Assembly (NCBI GenBank): GCA_016779985.1
Contig: JADHMP010000002.1
Location: 62,001 to 126,000 of the forward strand
Source of the DNA: JADHMP01 sp016779985
Lineage (GTDB): Bacteria; Bacteroidota; Bacteroidia; Flavobacteriales; Flavobacteriaceae
Direction of reading: 5' to 3'
Length of the DNA: 64,000 bases
Below are positions 26,916-36,161 of this stretch, in pieces. The notes beneath the pieces are model-generated. The model worked only from the letters and a program-made list of their open reading frames with translations. It was not told where the DNA came from and did no database searches. The first letter of the stretch is position 1, and each line of letters opens with the position of its first letter. A program made the translations under genes and the position numbers.

Positions 26916-28715
26916 ATGGAAGGGATTCGGAATATCGCTATTATTGCTCACGTAGATCATGGGAAAACTACTTTGGTCGATAAGATATTATATCATTGTG
27001 AACTATTTCAATCTCATGAGAAGACACACGATCTTATTTTAGACAATAACGACTTAGAACGTGAACGAGGCATAACTATTTTATCAAAAAACGTTGCAGT
27101 TACTTATCAAGACATAAAAATTAATCTTATAGACACCCCTGGTCACGCCGATTTTGGGGGAGAAGTTGAGCGTGTTTTAAATATGGCCGATGGAGTACTA
27201 CTTTTAGTGGACGCCTTTGAAGGTCCCATGCCTCAGACCAGATTTGTATTGCAAAAAGCAATAGATTTAAAATTAAAACCCATCCTTGTCATTAACAAGG
27301 TCGATAAAGAAAACTGTACTCCTGATGCGGTTCAAGAAGCTGTTTTTGATTTGATGTTTGAACTAGGAGCAGAGGAATGGCAGCTTGATTTTCCAACTTT
27401 ATACGGGTCAGCAAAAAACAATTGGATGAGTGAGGAACAGTGGCAACAGCCTACTTCTTCTATTGCTCCTTTATTGGATTGTGTAATTAAAACCGTTTCA
27501 CCTCCAAAAGTGACTGAGGGAAACACACAAATGCTCATAACCTCCTTAGATTATTCTTCCTTTACTGGGCGAATTGCTATTGGTCGTTTGCACAGGGGAA
27601 CATTGCTGGCTAATGAGGCAGTGACTATGATTAAGTCTTCTGGACAACAGTTTAAAGCAAAAATTAAAGAATTATTTGTCTTTGAGGGGCTCGGCAGAAA
27701 AAAAGTATCAAAGGTTGTCGCAGGAGACATTTGTGCTGTGGTGGGTCTAGAAGATTTTGAAATTGGAGATACTGTAGCTCATATAGAAGGACCTGAGGCA
27801 CTTCCATCCATAAAGATTGATGAGCCTACAATGAGTATGTTATTTACCATCAACGATTCTCCTTTTTTTGGGAAAGAAGGAAAGTATGTCACCTCAAGAC
27901 ACATCAAAGAAAGATTAGAAAATGAATTGGAACGTAATCTAGCTATGAGACTGGATCAGACAGATAGTGCTGACCGCTTTCTAGTTTATGGAAGAGGTGT
28001 ATTACACTTGTCAGTTTTAATTGAGACTATGCGTCGAGAAGGATATGAATTACAGATTGGACAACCTCAAGTGATTCTTAAAGAAATTGAAGGAAAAAAA
28101 ATGGAACCTTTGGAAGAATTAACAATTGATTTGCCAGAAGCAGTCTCAGGCAGAGCGATTGAGATGGTCACACAACGCAAAGGCGAAATGTTGGCGATGA
28201 TTCCAAAAGGAGAGCGAATGACGTGTGAGTTTCTAATCCCGTCTAGGGGGCTGATTGGCCTTAGAAACCAACTATTAACTGCCACGGCAGGTGAAGCCAT
28301 AATGAATCATCGCTTTAAAGAATATACTCCCTACAAAGGAAATATACCTGGCCGAATAAATGGGTCTCTTATTGCCTTAGAGGATGGTTCGGCCATACCT
28401 TACTCACTTGATAAATTACAAGAAAGAGGCAAGTTTTTTATTGCTCCAAATCAACCGATATATAAGGGTCAAGTGATTGGTGAAAATAGTAGACAGGACG
28501 ATTTGGTCATTAATGTCACAAAAACCAAAAAATTATCAAACGTAAGGGCGGCTGGTTCAGATGATAAAGTCAAACTAGCTCCTCCCATCATATTCACTTT
28601 AGAAGAGGCGTTAGAATACATTCAAAAAGATGAATTGGTGGAAGTAACACCCAAATCGATTCGATTGAGAAAGATTTTTCTGGATGAAAATGAACGTAAA
28701 AGAAATGCTAATTAA
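26916..28715 (+). CDS. typA: Ribosome-associated translational GTPase TypA/BipA
   Basis: A 599-residue EF-G-like GTPase acting in ribosome assembly and stress adaptation. G1 is AHVDHGKTT, the switch region has RERGITI, G3 is DTPGHADFGGEV and G4 is NKVDKE. Later come the domain II segment IAIGRLHRGTL, the EF-G-like domain, and the BipA-specific C-terminal region (RKGEMLAMIPKGER, LIPSRGLIGLRNQLLT, RRAAGSDDKVKL-like segment). Convergent with ftsE: the two genes overlap by four bases. Confidence 0.97.
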   Translation: MEGIRNIAIIAHVDHGKTTLVDKILYHCELFQSHEKTHDLILDNNDLERERGITILSKNVAVTYQDIKINLIDTPGHADFGGEVERVLNMADGVLLLVDAFEGPMPQTRFVLQKAIDLKLKPILVINKVDKENCTPDAVQEAVFDLMFELGAEEWQLDFPTLYGSAKNNWMSEEQWQQPTSSIAPLLDCVIKTVSPPKVTEGNTQMLITSLDYSSFTGRIAIGRLHRGTLLANEAVTMIKSSGQQFKAKIKELFVFEGLGRKKVSKVVAGDICAVVGLEDFEIGDTVAHIEGPEALPSIKIDEPTMSMLFTINDSPFFGKEGKYVTSRHIKERLENELERNLAMRLDQTDSADRFLVYGRGVLHLSVLIETMRREGYELQIGQPQVILKEIEGKKMEPLEELTIDLPEAVSGRAIEMVTQRKGEMLAMIPKGERMTCEFLIPSRGLIGLRNQLLTATAGEAIMNHRFKEYTPYKGNIPGRINGSLIALEDGSAIPYSLDKLQERGKFFIAPNQPIYKGQVIGENSRQDDLVINVTKTKKLSNVRAAGSDDKVKLAPPIIFTLEEALEYIQKDELVEVTPKSIRLRKIFLDENERKRNAN

Positions 28716-29392
28716 GACCTAGCTACTACCTCAAAAATTTGCTGTTTTTCACATTTTAAGATTTTACCAGGAAACTTAAGAATCATGTTATAGTCATGAG
28801 TAGCCATAATGATGGTCATGCCTTTTTGGTGAAGTTGTTTGAAAAGCTGCATGATTTCTTGACTTGTTTCTGGATCTAAGTTGCCCGTTGGTTCATCAGC
28901 CAAAATGATTTCTGGGTCATTAAGGAGTGCTCTAGCAATGGCAACACGTTGTTGTTCTCCTCCTGAGAGCTGAAAAGGATATTTAGAGGTTTGCTCCTCC
29001 ACATTAACCATATTAAGCACTTTTTCAACTCGGGCTTTTATTTTTGCGTTGTCATTCCACCCCGTTGCTTTTAAAACAAAGGCAAGATTATCATAAATAG
29101 ACCGGTCCATTAATAATTTGAAATCTTGAAAAACCACTCCCAATTTTCTACGCAGCAAAGGAATTTGTTTTTCCTTGAGTGTATTAAGATCGAACCCTAG
29201 CAATTGTCCTGCTCCATCTGACAAATCCAAATCGCCATAGAGAACTTTTATCAAACTACTTTTTCCAGAGCCAGTTTTACCAATAAGAAAGACAAATTCT
29301 CCAGGCAGGACTTCAAAATCAATTGATTCAAAGACTATTTTTTCTCTATTTTTTATGGTTGCTTTTGTAAGGGATACCAGCGTTTTTGACAA
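28712..29392 (-). CDS. ftsE: Cell-division ABC transporter ATP-binding protein FtsE
   Basis: A 226-residue ABC ATPase: Walker A GKTGSGKSS, Q-loop VFQDFKLLMDRSIYDNL (typical of FtsE), signature LSGGEQQRVAIARAL and Walker B ILADEPTGNLD. With FtsX it activates peptidoglycan hydrolases at the septum. The partner ftsX is not next to it, which is common in Bacteroidota. The apparent start is TTG (SKTLVSL); there is no ATG nearby in frame. Confidence 0.92.
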   Translation of the reverse strand: MSKTLVSLTKATIKNREKIVFESIDFEVLPGEFVFLIGKTGSGKSSLIKVLYGDLDLSDGAGQLLGFDLNTLKEKQIPLLRRKLGVVFQDFKLLMDRSIYDNLAFVLKATGWNDNAKIKARVEKVLNMVNVEEQTSKYPFQLSGGEQQRVAIARALLNDPEIILADEPTGNLDPETSQEIMQLFKQLHQKGMTIIMATHDYNMILKFPGKILKCEKQQIFEVVARS

Positions 29393-29521
29393 TATTGAAG
29401 TAATTTGAATGTAAATGTAAAAGTTTCCTTAAATATGATAATATTTTGTTGATAAATTATACGTTTCAAAGATTAGATACGTTCCTATATAGATAAAGAA
29501 TCTTCTACTTTTATAGGAGTT

Positions 29522-32500
29522 ATGATTAACACAAAGAATCTTAGCGTTGCTCCATTTTTAATTGCTTTCTTTTTTGTTGTCACTGGAAAAGCTCAGTTAT
29601 ACAATGATCCTGCTACATGGAATAGAAGTCGGCTTATGCAAACAGCTTCTTACTATCCGGCAGCGCTACAGTCTTATTTATTTCATCGTAATCCCAATGA
29701 GGATAGATCTAATCTCGAAGCGTTAGACTTTAGTGTTGTGTTGAACACTTTGCGCCTTAATGATGTCGGTTCCGAAAAATTATTGGCAAAATTCCTTCTT
29801 GAATATCCCACAAGTAATTCCATTCAGTCTATCCCATATGATATAGCCAACTATTATTTTGATCAAGGAAAATATCGTTATGCCTTAAAGTGGTTTTCTA
29901 AAGTAAACGAATCTCAGGTGCCTAAAAATGACGTGGATAGATACAATTTCAATAGAGGCTATACGTTGTTTTCAGCCAAACGGTATAAAGCAGCGCAACC
30001 TTTTTTAGAAAAAGTAAAAACTGTCAAAGAATATCAATCCAATGCCTACTATTACTTAGGCCATATTGCCTATCAGCAAGAAGATTTCACCACTGCCAAT
30101 CAGCAGTTTAAAGAAGTTTCTGAAGAAAAACAAAAAGAAGATCTTGCCTATTTCCAAGTAGACATGAATTTTAGATTGGGTCGTTTTGAAAAAGCTATTT
30201 CTTTAGGTAAAGACCTTTTGAAAATTCAAAGTGACAAAGAGCTATTGTCTGAGGTTTCCAAAATTATTGGCGAAAGTCATTTTAATTTAGCTCAGTATGC
30301 AGAAGCGCTACCTTTTCTTGAGCAATATGAGGGTAAAAATGAAAAATGGAAAAATATTGATTTCTATCAATTGGGTTTTGTTTATTATAAAATAGGTGAA
30401 TATGAGCAAGCAATAAACCAATTTAATAAAATCCTATCTAAGCCCACCGAACTTGCTCAAAGCGCTTATTATTATTTGGGAGACTCTTATTTAAAAACCA
30501 ATAAAAAAACAGCGGCCCTCAATGCATTTAGAAGTGCAGGGTCAATGAATTTTGACACCTCAATTGAAGAAGACGCCTCTCTTCAGTATGCAAAATTAAG
30601 TTATGAAATAGGTAATCCTTATGAAGACACTTCTACCGTTTTAATTCGGTTTTTAGAAATGTATCCCGAAACTGAATCTAAAAAATTACTTTCTGAATAT
30701 CTATTAGACTCCTATGCAATTAGCGGCAACTATGATGCTGCATTAGAAATTTTAGAGAATAATAAAGCGTATAAAAACCCTGTTGTATTACAAAAAATTT
30801 CCTACTTAAAAGCAGTTAAAACATATCAATCAGGAAATTATAATGGAGCAATACCTTATTTTGAAAGAGCAATTAAGGTCAATGAAAGATCTGATTTCGT
30901 TATTGCTGCATTGTATTGGCAAGGGCGTTCATTGTATGAATTGAATCGATATGATGCTGCACTTGACCTTTTTAAAAAAGTCAAAAAAAGCAACTCCTAC
31001 AAAAAGATAAAAGAAGCCTTTAGAGTGGATTATGATATGGCATATACCTATTTCAAATTAGGAGAATACGAATATGCTTTTCGCTTTTTTGAGTCCTTTT
31101 TAAAGCAGAAAGGGAAAGAGACCTCTAATTATGATTATGATATACAATTGCGTATGGGAGATTGTCAATTTGCACTAAAGAAATATTGGCCTGCAATGGA
31201 ATTTTATAACAATGCGCTTGCTATAAATCCAAAAAATGCAGTGTATGCCTCTTACCAAAAAGCAATTAGTTATGGATTCGTTGATCGAAATGACCAAAAA
31301 ATTGAAAGCTTGAATAATTTAGTGTCGCAATATCCCAAAGCTTCTTTGACTGATGATGCTTGGTTTCAATTGGGAATTGCCTATACATCAGCCAAAGAAT
31401 ACGAAGCTGCTTTAGGTGCTTATGAAACATTAAACTCCTATTTCCCTAGAAGTTTATATGTTCCAAAATCGATCTTAAATCAGGGATTAATACTCTATAA
31501 TCGAGAACGCAATAACGAGGCCCAGAAAATGTTACGCAAGCTGGTTGAAGAGTATCCAAAAGATGCCGTTTCTGTGCAAGCATTAAATACACTCAAGGAA
31601 ATTGCTGTCGATTTAGGACAGGTTGGAGATTTTAGTCAATGGCTACGAAGAAATAAGATAAATACTCTTTCTGAGATTGAGTTAGAGGGTACAGCCTTTG
31701 CCGCCGCAGAAAAAAGATTTTTAGAAAATGACAAGAAGCAAGCTCAAAAGTTGCTTGATGAATATTTGAATGCCTATCCTTCAGGGATCAATCAATTGAC
31801 CGCTCAATTTTATTTAGCTGAAATATTTTATGAAAAAGAAAATTATGAGCAAGCCTCAAGCCTTTATGAAGAGCTGACCAAAAGTGCACCTAATGAATAT
31901 CATGAAAAAGCCTTAGTTCGTCTTATTCGAATTTCTCAAATTGAAGACCGTTTAAACACAAGTAAAGACTATTTGGAAGAACTACTTTCTGTTGCCACAT
32001 TCGATGAAAATAAAGAGTTTGCTCAATTAAATTTAATGCAGGTCTATTTCAGACAAAATAATTTTAAAAAGGCACTTGAAATTTCACAAACTGTTTTGGA
32101 TAAAGAAAACTTAATAGAACGATTAAAGTGGGACGCTCTCACCATTCAAGCGCGCTCAGCTAAAGCCATAAATGATACGCTGATTAGTATCAAATCCTAT
32201 GAAGCATTAGAATCAAGCCCAAAGGGAACGATAGCTGCTGAAGCGTTATATTTTAGAGCTTTGAGAGAACATAACAACAGTAACCTTGAGAAATCCAACA
32301 ATACTATAATTAAAATCGCCTCTATTCAAAAGGGAGGAATATGGAATGCTAAAGCACTTTTTTTGTTGGCAAAAAACTTTCATTTATTAAAAGATCCTTT
32401 TCAAGCAAACTATATTTTGGAAAGTCTATTGAAGACATATCCTGAAGAAGAATCTGTAGTCGAAAAGGCCAATGAACTTTTAGAACTGGTTAAAGAAGAA

Positions 32501-32539
32501 CTCACCAAAAACAATGCCTCTGTAGATGCTGATGAATAA
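29522..32539 (+). CDS. Large exported TPR-repeat protein
   Basis: A 1005-residue protein with a signal peptide (about 1-24, ending TGKAQ), then almost entirely tetratricopeptide and Sel1-like helical repeats, for example YFDQGKYRYALKWFSKV, YYLGHIAYQQEDFTTA, FYQLGFVYYKIGEYEQAINQ and YYLGDSYLKTNKKTAALNAF. Long periplasmic TPR proteins generally scaffold envelope complexes. The next gene, an outer-membrane beta-barrel, starts 14 bases (or 8) before this stop codon, so the two are translationally coupled and probably work together. No enzymatic motif is visible. Confidence 0.9.
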   Translation: MINTKNLSVAPFLIAFFFVVTGKAQLYNDPATWNRSRLMQTASYYPAALQSYLFHRNPNEDRSNLEALDFSVVLNTLRLNDVGSEKLLAKFLLEYPTSNSIQSIPYDIANYYFDQGKYRYALKWFSKVNESQVPKNDVDRYNFNRGYTLFSAKRYKAAQPFLEKVKTVKEYQSNAYYYLGHIAYQQEDFTTANQQFKEVSEEKQKEDLAYFQVDMNFRLGRFEKAISLGKDLLKIQSDKELLSEVSKIIGESHFNLAQYAEALPFLEQYEGKNEKWKNIDFYQLGFVYYKIGEYEQAINQFNKILSKPTELAQSAYYYLGDSYLKTNKKTAALNAFRSAGSMNFDTSIEEDASLQYAKLSYEIGNPYEDTSTVLIRFLEMYPETESKKLLSEYLLDSYAISGNYDAALEILENNKAYKNPVVLQKISYLKAVKTYQSGNYNGAIPYFERAIKVNERSDFVIAALYWQGRSLYELNRYDAALDLFKKVKKSNSYKKIKEAFRVDYDMAYTYFKLGEYEYAFRFFESFLKQKGKETSNYDYDIQLRMGDCQFALKKYWPAMEFYNNALAINPKNAVYASYQKAISYGFVDRNDQKIESLNNLVSQYPKASLTDDAWFQLGIAYTSAKEYEAALGAYETLNSYFPRSLYVPKSILNQGLILYNRERNNEAQKMLRKLVEEYPKDAVSVQALNTLKEIAVDLGQVGDFSQWLRRNKINTLSEIELEGTAFAAAEKRFLENDKKQAQKLLDEYLNAYPSGINQLTAQFYLAEIFYEKENYEQASSLYEELTKSAPNEYHEKALVRLIRISQIEDRLNTSKDYLEELLSVATFDENKEFAQLNLMQVYFRQNNFKKALEISQTVLDKENLIERLKWDALTIQARSAKAINDTLISIKSYEALESSPKGTIAAEALYFRALREHNNSNLEKSNNTIIKIASIQKGGIWNAKALFLLAKNFHLLKDPFQANYILESLLKTYPEEESVVEKANELLELVKEELTKNNASVDADE

Positions 32540-34280
32540 AAAAATATGTATTGGATTATTTTTTTTCTGTCTTACTGTAGCGTTTTATGGACAGGAAGAA
32601 GAGAGAGAAGATTTGGCCACTCAACAAGTGACAGTCATCAAATCTTATAATCCAAGTTTATCAGAAGCTTTTCAAATCAAAACTACACCAGAAATTCCTG
32701 ATTCAATTGCCACTGAAAAATTAAAGGTATCCTATGACATTCTCTCTTTACCTGTGATTGAAACATTTGAGCCCAACAAAGCAAATCCATTAGAGCTAAT
32801 TAGAACAGCCCCTGAAAAACCATATAATACCCTTTTTGGCGTAGGTTATGGATCGATGGGTCAGCTTTATATTGATTTTTCAACTACTGTAGCGATTGAC
32901 AGAGAACAACAATTTGGTTTGATGCTCTACAGAGATGGATTTGAGAATAATATTGGAAATTCACTTTTAAACAGTAATCAAAATTATTTATTTTTTGGCT
33001 TACAACACGCTTTAAAAAACAATAACTTCAGAGGAGATAGCAAACTGTCTTATAGCCGATCAAGGAATAATTATTATGGCCTATTTGATGAACTTTGGAA
33101 CCCTATAATTTTATCTTCAGTAGATCCAGAAATAAAAAGAAATTATGTTGCATTAAATAGCCAATGGCAGTGGTATGATGGAATACTTCAAGAAATTGAT
33201 TTTAAAGTTGATTTGACAACAGACAATTTTAGTTCTTCAGAACAAAAGGTGAATTTGGTTGTTAAAACTAAACTCCCCTTGTTCGATGGGGACCTATCAT
33301 TCAACGCCAATGTTGGTGGGGTAAGCAATAGATTTGAACAAGATTATTTTAACAAAAAAGCCATTCATTCGCAACTCGGAAATGGCGGAGTAGAACTATC
33401 ATGGCGATCTGTAGGAACTAATCTTAAACTTAAAATAGGAGTTGGTGGGGCATATATATTATCTGATAGTTTGCTTGGCACAGCACTTCAGTATTACCCT
33501 AGGGTAGAGATAGCATACAATGCAAAAAAAGCTAAAATAATTCCATTTATGAAGGCCAATGGAAGAACAAGTTTGGCCAACTATTCAGATTTTTCTACAA
33601 CAAATCCTTTTTTATACCCTGTTCTCGAGCTTCAACCATTATGGCAAAAATATAATGCAAGGGCAGGCGTGCGATCTAGCCAATCTAACGTTCTTTTCTT
33701 TGAGTTTAGTCTTGGCTATGATGAACAAGAAAATCTTCCCCTTTTCAAACGGCTTCCCTTTGATCCTTTGAATAATGATGTAGCATTTCGCTTTTCAAAT
33801 GCTTTTGAAGTGGAATATGCCAATATTAGTCAAATTGATTTTAGTGCACAATTGGGTTTTGATTTTTCTAGAGAAAATCACCTTGAATTTAAAATTCAAT
33901 ATTTCTCCTATGATTTGAAGGGAGAAGGCCGTCTTTGGAATCTTCCACAGCTAAAAATTGCTACAAAAGGGCAATTTAAGTGGTCTAAATTTAGTCTCTT
34001 GCTCGAGGGTCAGATGATAGGAGATAGACTAGCGGCTCAATCTTCAGCACAATGGCCAATAGTATTGGAATTGCCTTTGGATGATAGCAGAATTGAATCT
34101 TCATTTGATTTACCAATTTATCTGGAGGGGACTGTAATGTTGAACTACAAAATAAAAGAACCTTTTGACTTGTTTCTTGATGCTAGAGTGTCTAACAGTG
34201 CTACCCATGGTATCTGGGGCTTCTACCCACAGCCAAACTCACTGATAATGGCAGGTTTTCGATATAAATTCAATTTATAA
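32532..34280 (+). CDS. Outer membrane beta-barrel protein coupled to the TPR protein
   Basis: About 582 residues with a signal peptide ending near FYGQ. After a short periplasmic segment (EEREDLATQQVTVIKSYNPS) the protein is a long series of amphipathic beta strands ending in the aromatic FRYKFNL typical of outer-membrane barrels. It resembles the barrel of TonB-dependent receptors but I see no plug domain, so automated labels of TonB receptor would be doubtful. Two start codons are possible (32526 and 32532); both overlap the TPR gene, and the second gives the cleaner signal peptide. Confidence 0.82.
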   Translation: MNKKICIGLFFFCLTVAFYGQEEEREDLATQQVTVIKSYNPSLSEAFQIKTTPEIPDSIATEKLKVSYDILSLPVIETFEPNKANPLELIRTAPEKPYNTLFGVGYGSMGQLYIDFSTTVAIDREQQFGLMLYRDGFENNIGNSLLNSNQNYLFFGLQHALKNNNFRGDSKLSYSRSRNNYYGLFDELWNPIILSSVDPEIKRNYVALNSQWQWYDGILQEIDFKVDLTTDNFSSSEQKVNLVVKTKLPLFDGDLSFNANVGGVSNRFEQDYFNKKAIHSQLGNGGVELSWRSVGTNLKLKIGVGGAYILSDSLLGTALQYYPRVEIAYNAKKAKIIPFMKANGRTSLANYSDFSTTNPFLYPVLELQPLWQKYNARAGVRSSQSNVLFFEFSLGYDEQENLPLFKRLPFDPLNNDVAFRFSNAFEVEYANISQIDFSAQLGFDFSRENHLEFKIQYFSYDLKGEGRLWNLPQLKIATKGQFKWSKFSLLLEGQMIGDRLAAQSSAQWPIVLELPLDDSRIESSFDLPIYLEGTVMLNYKIKEPFDLFLDARVSNSATHGIWGFYPQPNSLIMAGFRYKFNL

Positions 34281-34369
34281 TCATAAAATAATTAAAAAAA
34301 AATGGAGAGTTCTTTTCTAAAGTTCAATTATATGTATTTTTACGCCCAATTAAAAAAAAGAATCCTAAG

Positions 34370-36007
34370 ATGACATATTCAATAAGAAATTATTTAGTGA
34401 AAGTTCTTGCCCTAACTTTTGTTGTTTTATTTCTATTTGCTTGTCAACAAAAAGCAGATTTAATTATCCATAATGCAACAATATATACTCTTGAAGATAA
34501 TCAGCCTAAGGCAAATTCAATCGTAATAGAAGATGGGGTTATTAAAGATATTGGGAACGACCTTTTAGATAAATATTCGGCCACTAGTGTTGTTGATGCA
34601 AAATCTTTACCAATATACCCTGGTTTTATTGATTCACATTCTCATTTTTTATCTCTTGGATTGCAACTCAATCAACTTGACCTTAGAGGAACTCAAAGCG
34701 TAGAGGAAATTCAGGCCCTTACATTAGAATATAAAGAGGCTAATAACTCTAAATATATTGTGGGTTTTGGATGGGATCAAAACGATTGGGAAAATAATGC
34801 CATGCCACATAAAAAAATTCTTGAAGAGAATTTTTCAGACATTCCCGTGTTCTTATATCGAATTGATGGCCACGCGTTATGGGTCAATCAAAAAGTTTTA
34901 GATCTGGCTGCTATCGATTCTAATTCAATTATTGAAGGGGGTATGATAGAAGTAGACGAAAAAGGTCCTACTGGTATTTTAGTAGATAATGCCATGGATT
35001 TAGTAGCACCTTATTTACCTGTGCCAACTCTTAAAGAAAAAATTGAGGCCCTGACAAGAGCACAAGAAATCTGTTTTTCGTTTGGGTTAACTACAGTCAC
35101 CGATGCTGGATTAACAAAAGAAGATGTTTTTCTTATTGATAGTTTACAAAAAAACAATCTGCTAGAAATTAGGGTTTATGGGATGCTCAAGAATGAAGCC
35201 TCAACCATCGACTATTTTCTTGAAAAAGGACCTCTAAAAACAGATCGACTCAATGTCAGATCCATAAAATTATATGCTGATGGTGCACTTGGCTCCAGAG
35301 GTGCTGCCCTGAAGAGTCCCTATTTAGACAAAAAAGGGCACAAAGGATTCTTTCTAACGCCCATTGATAGTTTAGAAAAGTTTGCCTATAAAATAGCAAC
35401 AACTCCATTTCAATTGAACACTCATGCCATTGGTGATGCAGCAAATAATGCCGTTCTCAATGCATATAAAAAAGCACTTGTTTTTAAAGATGATCCAAGA
35501 TGGCGAATCGAACACGCTCAAGTTCTAGACACCAATGATATTTCTCTGTTTAATCGAAAAATCATTCCCTCCGTTCAGCCGACCCATGCAGTAAGTGATG
35601 CTCCTTGGGCTAAAGAGCGTTTGGGAGAAGAGCGAATGCATGGCGCCTATGCCTACAAAGCTCTTTTAGAAAGTGCTGGCCGAATCGCATTAGGGACTGA
35701 TTTTCCTGTTGAAGAGGTAAATCCAATTAATACTTTTTATGCCGCTACCTACCCTCCAAAATCTGAAGAAGAGATTCGTTCTCCCAAAGCATTGGAACCA
35801 AGAGAGGCACTTTATGGAATGACAAAATGGGCGGCTGAAGCTAACTTTGAAGAGGCAGAAAAAGGAACTCTAAAAATTGGAAAAAAGGCTGACCTTGTGA
35901 TCTTAGACAGAGATATTATACAAGCATCAGAGCGAAGAATTCCAAAAACAAAAGTCGTTGCCACCTTTTTGAACGGACAAATTGTGTTTAGTCGCCGGTA
36001 CAAATAA
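34370..36007 (+). CDS. Amidohydrolase family 3 lipoprotein (YtcJ-like)
   Basis: A 545-residue metal-dependent hydrolase with a lipoprotein signal (LFLFACQQ, Cys near residue 25). The composite domain begins ADLIIHNATIYTLED; metal-site motif DSHSHFLSLG (about 90-100), the GFGWDQNDWE region, YADGALGSRGAAL (carboxylated-residue region), NTHAIGDAANN and RIEHAQVLD, and ALGTDFPVEEVNP with the terminal Asp. Members hydrolyse amides or formyl groups, with few substrates known; this one is membrane-anchored in the periplasm. Stand-alone gene. Confidence 0.9.
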   Translation: MTYSIRNYLVKVLALTFVVLFLFACQQKADLIIHNATIYTLEDNQPKANSIVIEDGVIKDIGNDLLDKYSATSVVDAKSLPIYPGFIDSHSHFLSLGLQLNQLDLRGTQSVEEIQALTLEYKEANNSKYIVGFGWDQNDWENNAMPHKKILEENFSDIPVFLYRIDGHALWVNQKVLDLAAIDSNSIIEGGMIEVDEKGPTGILVDNAMDLVAPYLPVPTLKEKIEALTRAQEICFSFGLTTVTDAGLTKEDVFLIDSLQKNNLLEIRVYGMLKNEASTIDYFLEKGPLKTDRLNVRSIKLYADGALGSRGAALKSPYLDKKGHKGFFLTPIDSLEKFAYKIATTPFQLNTHAIGDAANNAVLNAYKKALVFKDDPRWRIEHAQVLDTNDISLFNRKIIPSVQPTHAVSDAPWAKERLGEERMHGAYAYKALLESAGRIALGTDFPVEEVNPINTFYAATYPPKSEEEIRSPKALEPREALYGMTKWAAEANFEEAEKGTLKIGKKADLVILDRDIIQASERRIPKTKVVATFLNGQIVFSRRYK

Positions 36008-36161
36008 TTTACTTCATTTTATTTACAAAAAACATTAATTTCACTACAATTGATTTATAATATATACTAATACAGAATATTATATTTATTAAATCAATTA
36101 TTTATTGGTATTAAATTTATATTATTTAACAATAAGTATATATTTGTTAAAAAAAAATAAT

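Noticed and set aside
32532..34280. TonB-dependent receptor label for the barrel protein
   Set aside because: No TonB box or plug domain can be seen, so only a beta-barrel call is supported.
36105..36161. Upstream start of asnB
   Set aside because: The N-terminal nucleophile Cys must be residue 2; the ATG at 36162 is required.
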